A stretch of 64,000 nt of DNA from CAVUXJ01 sp963814975 (GCA_963814975.1 CAWFFB010000003.1:124001-188000), one strand, 5' to 3'; counted from the first letter of the stretch, positions 37,749 to 48,489 are shown. Notes: generated by a model not told the origin, from the sequence alone. Numbers and translations: made by a program.

Positions 37749-40700
37749 ATGCCGATCCAGCTCAAATCGCCCGCGTGGACAATCAGACGTGGCCGCCCGT
37801 CCCGAGGGGCCACACGGGACGTCGCCGTCGATCTCCCCGGTCTGTCGTCCCGGTTTCTGACCGATGAATCCCGGGTTGCCGAGGAAGTCATGCTGGTCGG
37901 CCCTCCGGCAACGCGCGGCCGGGAGGCAGGCTCCGCCGCCGGGCTCGACTTGAGCTACGACCTCCCACCGGGCCAGACCGCGATTCTCGCGATTCGTCAT
38001 GCCTCGGGTGCGCTGACGTTTCACCTCCCGGTTCAATCCACGAGCCGGGGGATGCGCGGGCCGTCCCAGGTGCGGTTCCAGGTCAATGTCCGGCGAAACC
38101 TTACGCGTGGCGCGATCGGTCAGGCGGTCAAAGCCATCGTGATCAAGATCGCCCAGGTGGCCGCCGACCAGGCCGCCAGCCTCCTGCTGCCCAAGCTTGC
38201 AGAGGCATTCGAAAAGAGCACATGGCAAAAGCGAGGACTCAAGGAAGGGTGGCTGCAGAGTCACAAAAGAGGGGCTGGCTGCCGGCGCGCTCGAATCGAC
38301 AAGGCCGGCGTCGCCCGAGCGCTCGCTGCTGTTGATCCACGGAGCGTTTTCGGACGCGGCCTCCGCGTATCGCGATCTGGCCCAGTCCAGCTTTCTCGAT
38401 CGCGTCATGGATACCTACGCCGATCGTATCTTCGCCTTCAACCACTTCAGCATCAGCCGAACGCCCGAGCAGAACGCCCGCATGCTGCTCAGCGCTCTGC
38501 CGGATCACCGCACGATATTCGACGTCGTCACCCATGGTCGCGGCGGCCTCGTCCTGCGCAACCTCGTGGAGCGCTCGAAAAACTTCGGCGATCTGTCATC
38601 CCGGTTCCAGTTCGGTCGCGCGGTTTTGGTGGCGTCGCCGAACGAAGGCACGCCGCTCGCGACCCCGAAACGGTGGGACGAGACCATCGGCTGGCTGGCC
38701 AATCTGCTCGAGTTGTTACCGGACAACCCCTTCACCACCGGCGCGGCGTTCGTCGCCAATGGTCTGGTCTGGCTGGCGAACCATGCGTCGGGCGACCTCC
38801 CGGGCCTCAGTTCGATGGATGCCGAGGGGGACATGATCAGGGCGATTCAGGGCCCCCCCGGCCCACCTTCCGGCGCATACTCCGCGTTGGTCGCCAACTA
38901 CCAGCCGACGGACACGATCCTGCATCGTCTGGTGGACGTCGGGATCGATCAGTTCTTTTCGTCCGCCAACGACCTGGTGGTCCCATCCGAGGGCGGGTGG
39001 CGCATCGATCGCTCGAGCGCCACGTTCATTCCGGCGACCCGGATTGGGTGCTTCGGGCCGGGCGGCAACCTGCCTTCCAATGCAGTCACCCACGCCAACT
39101 TTTTTTCGCAGGCGGAAACCGTGGACTTTCTCGTCAACGGGCTCCTGGGGCGGCAACAGCCGCTGAACGGCGTGGATCCGCGCAAGAGCCTGCCCGATCG
39201 CCGGCTGGTGCGGGGCGCGATGACGGACGCCCCGGTGATCCAGCCCAGGGGAAAAGCGCGCAGCCAGCCGGCCGAAAGCACCCGAAGAAGAGCCGCTGCG
39301 GATCACCGTCACCAATGGCGACCTGACGTTCGAGCCAGAGGCGCTCCTGCTCGGCCACTATCATTCGACGCAACTGACCGGAACGGAAAGGGTGATGGAT
39401 GGGTTGGTTGGCGGGGCCATGAAGCGTTCGCTCGACATGGGCGTGTATCCGGTATCGATCGGCTCGCATCAGATCTTCATCAACACCCGCCCGAATCTCG
39501 AGCGCGGCTCCTTCATGCCTCGCCCCAAGGCCGTCATCATCGTCGGACTGGGCGAGGAGGGGAAGCTGCGGGCCGCGGACCTCGCGCAGTCCGTGCGTCA
39601 GGCGGTATCGCCTGGGCGCAGCGACTGGCCGAGCACAAGCAGCATGTCCCTCCGTTCTTCACGCTGGCCAGCGCGCTGCTCGGAAGCGGTGGCACGGGCG
39701 TGACGGCAGGCGAAGCCGCACGTCTGATTGCGCAGGGCGTGAGTGAAGCAAACGCAGTCCTGACGGAGCATGCCAGCGACGCCAAATGGCCGCGCGTCAA
39801 CCATCTCCATTTCATCGAGCTCTACCTGGACCGCGCGGCTGACGCATGGCGCGCGCTGCGGCTGCAGGAGGCTGCTACGCCGGGTCGGTATGAAATCGTT
39901 GGCCGGGTGATGGTGGGTACAGGACCCCTTCAGCGCCCGCCGGACTCGGGTTACCGAGGGGTCGGCTACGACTTCATCAATGTCGAAACGAAGGAGGAGA
40001 GAGGCGGCGAGCCGGAGATTTCGTTCACGCTCGACACGAAGCGTGCCCGGAGCGAGGTGCGCGGCCAGCGAACGCAGAGCGCGCTCCTCCGCGATCTCGT
40101 GGCGACCGCGTCGAGCGATCAGAACCGCGATCAGCAGATCGGACGCACCTTGTTCAATCTGCTGATTCCCGTCGAGCTCGAGGCGTACCTGGCCAGCAGC
40201 GGCGAGATGGTGATCGCACTCGATTCGGGGACGGCGAAGATTCCGTGGGAGCTGCTCGATCGCGATTCCCAGCCGCCGCCCCCGTGGGCCATCCGCGTCA
40301 AACTGCTCAGAAAGCTGCGCATCGCGCGATTCCGCGAGCACGTGACTTATGCCGACACCGACGCCGGCGCACTCGTGATTGGGGAGCCGGCATGTCCCAA
40401 GGAGTACCCGCGGCTCTTCGGGGCTCGCAGCGAAGCCCTTGCTGTGCGCGGCTGCCTGACAGGAAATCTCGGGCTGGACGTGACGGATCTCATCAGCGAC
40501 GATCCGTCACAGCCCGGTTCGAACGCCAGGGATGTCGTCAACGCCCTGTTCGAGAAGCCGTGGCGGATTGTGCACATCTCCGGGCATGGAATGCCCGGAG
40601 AAAATGGCAAGCCGGGCGGGGTCGTGCTCTCGAACGGGACCTTCCTGGGCCCCGACGAGTTCCGCAACATGCGCACGGTCCCTGAGCTCGTGTTCCTGAA

Positions 40701-42129
40701 CTGCTGTCATCTCGCCGCCGGCGACGCCGATCAACTGCTGAAGTACGACCGCGCCAGTTTTGCGTCCGGCGTCGCGGGAGCGCTGATCGAAATCGGCGTC
40801 CGCTGCGTCGTCGCTGCGGGCTGGGCGGTGGACGACGAGGCGGCCAGCATGTTCGCGGAAGCCTTCTATGGGTCGTTGCTTCGAATGGACCGTTTCATCG
40901 ACGCGGTCGACAAGGGGCGCCAGGCTGCGTATGAGAGCAAGAGCGTAAATACGTGGGCGGCTTACCAGGCCTATGGCGACCCAGACTGGGTGTTCCGGCG
41001 GAAGGCGCAGGACGTCAATCAAGCCACCGCACCCTCAATTGAGGACTTCTCGGGTGTGGCGTCGCTGGTGTCGTTGAAGTTCGCACTCGAGCGGATCGCC
41101 GTTCAGACGAAGTTTCAAGGTGCCGATCCGACGACTCAGCTGAACAACCTGAGAAAGCTGGAGACGCTGGCCGCAGAGAAAGAGCAATGGGGGAAGAACG
41201 GCGCCGTGGCCGAGCTCTTCGGCGAGGCGTTCATCGAGGCAGGAGACACCGAGAGCGGAATACAGTGGTACGAAAAGGCCGCAACCGCGCCGGACGGCAA
41301 AGCGTCCATGAAGGCGGCCGAGCAGCTGGCCAACGTCCGCGGCCGTCTCGGTTGGGAAATCGTCGACAAGGCGATGCGGCATCTCGATGAGATGAAGAAG
41401 CGTGAGAAAGCCGGCGGCCAGACGAGCAAGGGTCGGGCCGCTGCGCGGCGTGCGAGTGCGGATGCCGAACGGTCGCTGCGCCAGGCGGTCGGCCGCGCCG
41501 ACACGCTGATTGAAGAATCAATCGCCTTGCTGACGAAGCTGATCGCCGTGCAACCGACGATGGAGCGGGCGAGCCTTATCGGGTCGGCTTACAAGCGCAG
41601 GGCGCTTGTCAACGGAGCAGCCGGCAGGCGAACGCGGGTCCAACAGGCCCTCCGGCAGATGAAGACCGCCTATGAGGATGCGCGGGCCGTTGGCGAGAAG
41701 AGCGGTGCCTCCGACCTCTACTATCCCGCATCGAATTGTCTCGCGGCTGATGTGGCGCTGAATGCCGGCACGCGTCGATGGAACCTGGATCGGGAGAGCC
41801 TCAGGATCCTCCGGAAGAGTCTCCAGGCCAAGAGCACTACCGACCCGGATTTCTGGAGCGTCGTCGGCGAGATCGAGCTCGACCAGTACGAGGCGCTGGC
41901 CAGGAGGAACCTCGCCGCCGCTCGGAAGCAACTGGACAAGGCCTATGAGGATTTGCACAAGCGGGTGACGGCGACGCGGATGTGGGCGTCAGTGTACGAC
42001 ACAGCATGCCTGGTGTTGCCGAACTATGCGAGCCGCGCGACCGGCAAGGAGCGAGCAGCGGCGCACGAGCTGCTGGCGCACCTTCGGATGTTCGCGCACC
42101 AGAACCAGGGCGAGCGAAATGCTCAGTGA
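37749..42129 (+). CDS. Giant alpha/beta-hydrolase - CHAT protease - TPR protein (three frameshifts)
   Basis: About 1459 residues if breaks near 38260, 39280 and 39600 are repaired. Residues 1-170 are of unknown type and end in a helical stretch. A lipase-like alpha/beta-hydrolase follows (SLLLIHGAFSDAASAYRDL, FAFNHFSISRTPEQNA), but the nucleophile motif reads THGRGG where THSRGG is expected, so Ser is Gly (codon 38536-38538). Next is a CHAT-family caspase-like domain with IVHISGHGMPG (His) and LVFLNCCHLAAGD (Cys), then PDWVFRRK and a C-terminal helical-repeat (TPR-like) region from about 41040. CHAT proteases act in bacterial immunity, for example with gasdermins or Craspase. The first break could alternatively separate two genes, the second starting at ATG 38222. 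Confidence 0.72.
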
Positions 42130-42314
42130 GTCCATCAAGGTCCGTCGTGCGACGACGCCGAGCCTCCGGCGGACCGTGAATCACAGAAACTTCGTGAGAG
42201 TCGTTCCGGTAGGATACGCCTTGCGGACTCGTCCGTGAATACGCGTGCGATCGTGGATGCGTCCGAATGCAGCGAGGTCTGGGTGAGTGGGCTTGAGACA
42301 CCTGCGAGGTAATC

Positions 42315-43589
42315 ATGCGGATTATCGAAGGCTTCGATTTCTTTCCCCTCAATTTCGACGACAAGGGAAAGCTGGAGTCGGGTGAGGAATTCGACCTGCT
42401 GACGGACAGGGCCAATACGCTCCCTGCCACGGACGCCATCTTTATCGCCCATGGCTTTCGGAACGACGCCACGGACGCGACGACTCTCTATGACAAGTTC
42501 CTGAAGACCTTCAGGGCCCACTTGTCGCGTCCGGAGTTCGATGCCGTCGCGCAGCGACAGTTCGTCGTCGGCGGCGTTTATTGGCCGTCGAAGCCGTTCC
42601 GAGAGAGCTACGACACCGGAGCGGACGGCGCCCGCGGACTGCATGACGATGCGCGTGCGATGGCGGAGGTGAAGGCCCAACTCGACGATCTGAAGGAACA
42701 CGACGCTTCTCCCGGGCAACGCCGAAAGCTCGCGAAAGCGATCAAACTGCTGCCGACGCTCGACGCGAATCCGAAAGCACAGGATGAGTTCGTCAAGCTG
42801 GTCCTGTCCATGCTCGAGCACACCGTGCTCGACCAGACCGAGGGTATCCCTCAGTTGCAGCAACGGCCCGGGTCGGAGTTGCTGGCGAGACTCAGCGACC
42901 CACCCGCAGAGGACGGTACCCGGGGGATAGGCAGCGTGTTCAGCAGCATCGCCGGCGGCCTGGGGCGTTTTCTGAATCTGACGAACTGGTATGTCATGAA
43001 GGACCGCTCGGGTGCGGTCGGCGCCAAGGGCGTGGCCGATGCCGTGCGGGCCCTGCACGCGAGCCGTCCGGATATCCGCATCCATCTGGTGGGCCACAGC
43101 CTCGGCGGCCGCTTGATGGCGAGTTGCGCGAAGGCGCTCAGTGACACGCCGATGCTCCGCTTCGATTCCCTGATGCTCCTGGAAGCGGCGTTCTCGCATT
43201 TCGGGTTCAGCGCGAACAACGGTCGTGGGACGGCCGGGTTTTTCAGAGACGTGATCGAGAAGCAGGTCGTCAAGGGCCCGTTCGTCTCGACCTTCTCCGC
43301 ACAGGATACAGTCGTGGGAAATGCGTACGCGATCATGTCGCGACTCGCCGGCGACAATACCCGGGAGATTGGGGATGCCTCAGACGAGTTCGGCGGCATC
43401 GGCCGCAACGGACCTCTCAAAACCGCCGAGGTCGCCAATTTTCCGCTGAACGCTCCCGGCATCGCCTACGAATACAAGGCCGAAGTCATCAACAACCTCG
43501 ACGGTTCCGGCGGACTGATCAAGGACCATGGCGACGTGACGAACGACGCCGTCACGTACGCGTTCGCGTCGATTGTCGCCGGCACCTGA
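42315..43589 (+). CDS. Alpha/beta-hydrolase, lipase-like
   Basis: A 424-residue hydrolase without a signal peptide. FIAHGFRNDATDATTLYD gives the oxyanion region, and IHLVGHSLGGRLMASCAKAL holds the nucleophile Ser262 in GHSLGG. VSTFSAQDTVVGNAYAI and IKDHGDVTNDAV may supply the acid and His. GAGG lies six bases before ATG 42315. It follows the CHAT gene after a 185-base gap on the same strand and is the last member of the island. Cytoplasmic serine hydrolases of this kind in defence islands are often phospholipases; the substrate here is unknown, and it may have its own promoter. Confidence 0.75.
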   Translation: MRIIEGFDFFPLNFDDKGKLESGEEFDLLTDRANTLPATDAIFIAHGFRNDATDATTLYDKFLKTFRAHLSRPEFDAVAQRQFVVGGVYWPSKPFRESYDTGADGARGLHDDARAMAEVKAQLDDLKEHDASPGQRRKLAKAIKLLPTLDANPKAQDEFVKLVLSMLEHTVLDQTEGIPQLQQRPGSELLARLSDPPAEDGTRGIGSVFSSIAGGLGRFLNLTNWYVMKDRSGAVGAKGVADAVRALHASRPDIRIHLVGHSLGGRLMASCAKALSDTPMLRFDSLMLLEAAFSHFGFSANNGRGTAGFFRDVIEKQVVKGPFVSTFSAQDTVVGNAYAIMSRLAGDNTREIGDASDEFGGIGRNGPLKTAEVANFPLNAPGIAYEYKAEVINNLDGSGGLIKDHGDVTNDAVTYAFASIVAGT

Positions 43590-43988
43590 TGCCTTTGCCT
43601 CGGTTCGAGTCAATGAGGACCGGGCATGACTCAGGCGTCCGATCCTGTCACGGTAGTACTGACGGGCATCTTCCGTTCAATTTACTGCTCGCCGCCATGC
43701 TTATCTGACCGATCGCCAAGGGGCTGCCGCGGCTCTACACCCGCGCCGTGCAGCGCTCGATGCGGAGTCAGACCCCCGGGTACAACATCCACGATCGCGG
43801 CTCCTCCGGTGGAGAGGGTCCTGGAGACCAGCCCCCGAGCCGGGGTCCGCGGCGACCTTGCACGATCTTCGCGGCGCGGCGCGCGCGCGGCGCGGGCCGA
43901 TCCCTGCCGTGGCCGCCTGACCGGGAGTCACCGTTTCTCTTGGGGATGCTGTTCAGGCAGGGAATCCCACTACAATGTGACGCAGCAC
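43590..43988. other. Spacer after the island, no gene seen
   Basis: 399 bases following the island. The open frames here translate to Arg/Pro/Ser-rich text with no domain features, and the GC-rich sequence shows no long repeat, tRNA or insertion-sequence end. A terminator may be present but I cannot identify a convincing hairpin with a T-run. Confidence 0.3.
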
Positions 43989-44114
43989 ATGCTCGCTGCG
44001 TTGATCATCGGCTCCTTCCTCGTCGCGCTGTTCGCGTTTGAACTCGGACGCATGTGGTGGCGGCAGAATGCATGGCGCCGCCGCTGGCGGAATCGTGACG
44101 CCGACGACAACTGA
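43989..44114 (+). CDS. Possible 41-aa single-pass membrane peptide
   Basis: A short frame beginning MLAALIIGSFLVALFAFELG, one hydrophobic helix, followed by a basic tail (RMWWRQNAWRRRWRNRD). This topology, membrane helix then Arg-rich cytoplasmic end, is common in real small membrane proteins. There is no clear Shine-Dalgarno sequence and no recognised family, so this is tentative. Confidence 0.35.
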   Translation: MLAALIIGSFLVALFAFELGRMWWRQNAWRRRWRNRDADDN

Positions 44115-44153
44115 ACGCAGCCCGGCGCCCCAGCCCAAATCACGCCTCACGCG

Positions 44154-44667
44154 TTACTGTTTCTGGATCGTGACCGACTCGACCGTGATCGGCTTCACCG
44201 GCCGATCGCCCGGCTTGCTGGTCGGCGTGCCGCCAATCTTCTTGACGACGTCAAGGCCTTCGACGACTTCGCCAAAGACACTGTGCTTGTTATCGAGCCA
44301 GGGCGTCGGGGCGAGCGTAATGAAGAACTGGCCGCCGTTGGTGTTGGGCCCGGAATTCGCCATCGAGAGAATGCCTGCCTTGCTGTGGCGCGCCTTTGGA
44401 CTGAACTCGTCGGCGAATTTGTAGCCCGGTCCTCCGGTGCCCGTACCGAGCGGGTCCCCGCCCTGGATCATGAAGCCGTCGATCACGCGATGAAACACCA
44501 GGCCGTTGTAATACGGCCGCTTGACCTTCTGACCGCTCTTCGGGTCGGTCCATTCCTTCGTTCCTTCCGCCAGTCCGACGAAATTGGCGACCGTCGCCGG
44601 CGCTTCGTCCTCCATCAGCCGGACCGTGAAGCTCCCCTCGCTCGTGCGTGAAATGCGCGTTCAACAT
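44154..44667 (-). CDS. Cyclophilin-type peptidyl-prolyl isomerase, cytoplasmic (frameshift)
   Basis: About 170 residues. Cyclophilin blocks are ATVANFVGLAEGTKEW, FHRVIDGFMIQGGDP (with the catalytic Arg of FHRVI), GPNTNGGQFFIT and WLDNKHSVFGEVVEG. An extra g in a run of four near 44632 separates the start MLNAHFTHERG from the body; removing it gives GSFTVRLMEDEAP, the normal first strands. Start ATG 44667. There is no signal peptide, so it is the cytoplasmic counterpart of the exported cyclophilin at 45557. Role: protein folding at proline bonds. Confidence 0.85.
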
Positions 44668-44693
44668 CAGATATGCTCTTTCGGTAACTAGAG

Positions 44694-44735
44694 ACAGTTC
44701 ACAGTTCAGAGTCGGCAGGTCACAGCCTACAGGCA
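44694..44735. repeat. Degenerate 7-bp tandem repeat
   Basis: Six consecutive 7-base units beginning with two exact ACAGTTC copies (44694-44707) and decaying to AGAGTCG, GCAGGTC, ACAGCCT and ACAGGCA. It lies upstream of the cyclophilin start. It shares the 7-base period with spacer repeats at 6071, 45422 and 51184. Confidence 0.5.
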
Positions 44736-44797
44736 CCTCACGGATGAGCACGAACTCGGCTGTTGACGCGAGCTATCGATGAAACAGCCCTAGCTCG

Positions 44798-45414
44798 ATG
44801 CCCCGATCATACCGCTACATTCACCTCGACGTCTTCACCGACCGTCTGTTCGGCGGCAATCAGCTCGCTGTTTTTCTCGACGGCCGGGGACTGTCGGTCG
44901 CGACGATGCAGGCGATCGCCAGGGAGATGAATTGTTCGGAGACCACGTTCGTGCTGCCGCCCGAGACGCTTGACACCGACGCGCGCGTGCGGATCTTTAC
45001 GCCCGCCGAGGAACTGCCGGTCGCCGGCCACCCGACGGTCGGCACGACCTACGCGCTGGCCCGGGCTACGAGGAGTTCAGGCGAGCTGCACGCCTCGACG
45101 CGCTGCCGATCTTCCTCTTCTCGACCGAGTCGGCACACGACAAGGCGACGGTGTACAGTCGCATGTTTGCGCCGGGGTTCGGCATCGTGGAGGATCCGGC
45201 GACCGGTTCCGCCAGCGGCCCGCTCGGCTGCTATCTGGTCCGCCAGAAGGTCGTGCCGCCCGAAAGTGCCGGGTCGATGCTGAGCCTGCAGGGTGTCAAG
45301 ATGGGACGGCCGAGCCATGTTCACATCGCGATCGGCCTTCAGGGCGGCGAAATCGACAGTGTTCGGGTCGGTGGCGAGTCGGTGGTGGCAGGCGAGGGGA
45401 CGTTATATGTCTGA
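44798..45414 (+). pseudogene. PhzF-family isomerase with internal deletion
   Basis: The N-terminal part is clearly PhzF-like: YRYIHLDVFTDRLFGGNQLA, the catalytic-Glu region NCSETTFVLPP, and FTPAEELPVAGHPTVGT. The C-terminal part is also clear, in another frame from about 45065: LDALPIFLFSTESAHDKATV, MFAPGFGIVEDPATGSASG and PLGCYLV. Intact family members are near 300 residues; here the two parts are joined directly, so about 100 middle residues are missing as well as the frame. This cannot be fixed by one base. It is either a decayed gene or an assembly deletion. Start ATG 44798; end TGA about 45414. Confidence 0.78.
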
Positions 45415-45421
45415 CGCACGC

Positions 45422-45540
45422 AAATCTGAAATTTGAAGTCTGAAATACAATCTGGCCGGAAATCGGGGATGTGCACGCCTAACGCGCTCAAAGTCTGAAG
45501 TCTCAAGTTGAAGTCTGAAATACAATCTGAAATCTGCAAT
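45422..45540. repeat. Degenerate 7-bp repeats with 22-bp direct repeat
   Basis: Two blocks of TCTGAAR-type heptamers (45422-45454 and 45490-45540) upstream of the exported cyclophilin. A 22-base stretch beginning TTGAAGTCTGAAATAC is identical at 45433-45454 and 45508-45529. The unit matches the heptamers at 6071. It lies in the leader of the downstream gene, which starts soon after. Confidence 0.55.
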
Positions 45541-45556
45541 AACCATGAGGAGGCAT

Positions 45557-46207
45557 ATGAGACTGCAGTCGACGACTATCGCCGTCGCGGCGTTTGCGCT
45601 GGCCGCAACCATCGGCGTCGCGGGACAAGCAGACGTGGCCAAGCTGAGGAATCCGGCGGCCCTCAACGAGCAGGCCCCGCCGACCTTCAAGGCGAACTTC
45701 GAGACGAGCAAGGGGTTGTTTGTCATCGAGGTGCATCGCGAGTGGGCGCCGATCGGTGCCGACCGTTTCTACAACCTGGTCAAGAACGGCTTCTTCGACG
45801 ATGTGCGCTTCTTCCGTGTGATCAGCGGGTTCATGGCCCAGTTCGGGATCCATGGCACGCCGGGCGTCCAATCAGCCTGGCGCGCCGCGAACCTGAAGGA
45901 CGATCCGGTCCGTCAGAGCAACAAGCGGGGCACCGTGACGTTCGCCACCGCCGGACCGAACACGCGCACGACGCAGTTTTTCATCAACTTCGGCGACAAC
46001 GCGGCGCTCGACAAGCAGGGATTCGCGCCCTTCGGCGAGGTCGTGTCGGGCATGGCCGTCGTCGACAAGATCAACAACGAATACGGCGAAGGCGCCCCGC
46101 GTGGGAAGGGGCCGGACCAGGGCCGTCTGCAGTCGGAAGGAAACGCCTACCTCAACAAGGAATTTCCCAAGCTCGACTACATCAAGAGCGCGACGATTGC
46201 CAAGTGA
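45557..46207 (+). CDS. Exported cyclophilin-type peptidyl-prolyl isomerase
   Basis: A 216-residue periplasmic isomerase. A signal peptide covers residues 1-23 (IAVAAFALAATIGVAG). The cyclophilin domain has FFRVISGFMAQFGIHG, AGPNTRTTQFFINFGDN and GFAPFGEVVSGM. ATG 45557 has GAGG six bases upstream; ATG 45545 lies inside that Shine-Dalgarno region and has none of its own. A T-run terminator follows directly. It and the cytoplasmic cyclophilin flank the broken PhzF gene. Confidence 0.88.
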   Translation: MRLQSTTIAVAAFALAATIGVAGQADVAKLRNPAALNEQAPPTFKANFETSKGLFVIEVHREWAPIGADRFYNLVKNGFFDDVRFFRVISGFMAQFGIHGTPGVQSAWRAANLKDDPVRQSNKRGTVTFATAGPNTRTTQFFINFGDNAALDKQGFAPFGEVVSGMAVVDKINNEYGEGAPRGKGPDQGRLQSEGNAYLNKEFPKLDYIKSATIAK

Positions 46208-46221
46208 GCTGAGACAGGAAG

Positions 46222-46253
46222 ATGGGGCGGAGTATCTCGCCGTCCCCATTTTT
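46222..46253 (+). terminator. Rho-independent terminator
   Basis: ATGGGGCGG at 46222-46230 pairs with CCGTCCCCAT at 46240-46249 (one bulged T) around a nine-base loop, followed by TTTTT at 46249-46253. This is the clearest intrinsic terminator in the window. It ends the cyclophilin transcript 15 bases after its stop and lies just before glgB. Confidence 0.75.
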
Positions 46254-46267
46254 CGCTAGCATCCAGC

Positions 46268-48443
46268 GTGGAGACAGTGATCGCGTCCGGTCGTCACGGC
46301 GATCCGTTCGGGGTGCTCGGGCCGCACCGTGACGAGGCGACCGGCGGTATCGTGGTGCGCACCCGGCAGCCTGCCGCCCGAACCGTCGATGTGCGGCTGA
46401 CGACGACGGGCGAGCTCCACGCGATGCGCCGGCGCGACCGGAATGGGCTGTTCGAGTTGCGGCTGCCGATCGATCACATTCCCGACTACCGTCTCCGTGT
46501 CACCTATCAGAGCGAGCAGGTCCTCGAGTTCGACGATCCCTACCGCTACGGGCGCGTCCTCACCGACTTCGATCTCCACCTGTTCGGCGAAGGGACCCAT
46601 CTGCGTGCGTTCGAAAAGTTCGGCGCGCACCGCCTCGTCATCGGCACGACCGTCGGCGTGCACTTTGCCGTGTGGGCGCCCAACGCCGACCGCGTCAGTC
46701 TGATCGGTGATTTCAACGGGTGGGACGGCCGCGTCCACGCGATGCGGCTGCTCGTCCCCTCTGGCGTCTGGGAGATTTTCATTCCCGACCTGGCCGACGG
46801 CGAAAAATACAAGTTCGAGATTCGCACGAAGACCGGCCAGCTGCTGAACAAGACCGATCCCTTCGGCGTCGCCTTCGAACCGCCGCCGCAGACTGCCGCT
46901 GTGGTCCGCGACATCTCGCGCTATCAATGGGGTGACCAGTCGTGGATGCCCGCGCGGCGCGAATGCGGAGGCTGGCTGGGCCAGCCGATGGCGATCTACG
47001 AAGTCCACCTGGGATCGTGGGCGCGGATGCCGGAGGACGGCAACCGGTTTCTGACCTACCGCGAGATGGCCCACCGGCTCGTGCCGTACGTCAAGGACCT
47101 CGGCTTCACGCACATCGAGCTGCTGCCGATCATGGAGCATCCCTTCTCGGGTTCGTGGGGCTACCAGGTGCTCGGGTTTTTCGCGCCGACGAGCCGGTTC
47201 GGTCCGCCCGAGGATTTCAAGCTGCTGGTGGACGCGTGCCACCAGGCGGGCCTGGGCGTCATTCTCGATTGGGTCCCGGGACATTTTCCCAAGGACGCAC
47301 ACGGCCTCGCACACTTCGACGGGACGGCGTTGTACGAGCACGCAGACCCACGGCAGGGGGAACATCAGGACTGGGGCACGCTCATCTTCAACTACGGCCG
47401 GAACGAAGTCCGCAACTTCCTCCTGTCGAACGCGCTCTGGTGGCTCGAGGAGTACCACATCGACGGCGTGCGCGTCGACGCCGTCGCTTCCATGCTCTAC
47501 CTCGACTACTCGCGTCGCGAGGGCGAATGGATTCCCAATCAATATGGCGGGCGCGAGAATATCGAAGCCATCGAGTTTCTCCGGCAGCTGAACACGCTGT
47601 CGCACGGCGAGCATCCGGGGACGATTACCGCGGCCGAGGAATCGACCGCGTGGCCCGGCGTCAGCCGGCCGGTGCATCTGGGTGGCCTCGGGTTCACCTA
47701 CAAGTGGAACATGGGGTGGATGCACGACGTGCTGGAGTACGTGCGCAAGGAGGCGGTGCATCGGCGGTGGGAACACAATCTGATCACGTTCTCCGCGTTG
47801 TACATGTTCACGGAGAACTTCATCCTGCCGCTTTCGCACGACGAGGTCGTCCACGGCAAGGGCGCACTCCTCGACAAGATGCCGGGCGATCTGTGGCAGA
47901 AGTACGCCACGCTGCGCACGTTGTACGGCTACATGTACGGGCACCCCGGCAAGAAGCTCCTCTTCATGGGCGGCGAGTTCGGCCAGTGGCGCGAGTGGCA
48001 CCACGACGACAGCCTCGACTGGCACCTGCTCGATGATCCCGCCCACGCGGGGTTGCGCCGGTACGTCCAGGCGCTCAACTGGCACTACCGCGCGGAACCG
48101 GCCCTCCACCAGCTGGAGTTCGACCCGTCAGGCTTCCGCTGGATCGATTGCAACGACAACGAGAACAGCGTGCTGTCGCTGGTGCGGTACGCGCGCGATC
48201 CCGGCGATTTCGTCGTGATGCTGTTCAACTTCACGCCCGTGCCGCGCCACGACTATCGCATCGGCGTGCCGGCGCCGGGCCACTATGTCGAACGGCTCAA
48301 CAGCGACAGTGCGCTGTTCGGCGGCAGCGACGTCGGCAACGGGGGCGGGGTCAGTCAGCGAGCCGATCGCCGCACACGGCTTCGACCAGTCCCTCGACCT
48401 CATCGTTCCACCGCTCTCGTGTCTCCTGCTGAAGAAGCAGTAA
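46268..48443 (+). CDS. glgB: 1,4-alpha-glucan branching enzyme (frameshift at C-terminus)
   Basis: A 724-residue GH13 enzyme that forms alpha-1,6 branches in glycogen. An N-terminal GlgB domain (GRHGDPFGVLGPH), CBM48 (FAVWAPNADRVSLIGDFNGWD), then the catalytic barrel: DWVPGHFPKD, GVRVDAVASMLYLDYSR (nucleophile Asp), TAAEEST (acid Glu) and LPLSHDEVVHGKG. Near 48355 an extra base diverts the frame; repaired, the protein ends HGFDQSLDLIVPPLSCLLL and stops at 48443. GTG 46268 is the first start in frame; no Shine-Dalgarno sequence is evident. No other glycogen genes are adjacent. Confidence 0.93.
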
Positions 48444-48489
48444 CCCCGCTTCGTGTGGTTTCGGGGCTATTGTGCTGGTTGCTTCGTTC

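Noticed and set aside
46256..48109. 617-residue open frame on - strand
   Set aside because: Antisense to glgB; Val/Arg/Glu-rich text without motifs.
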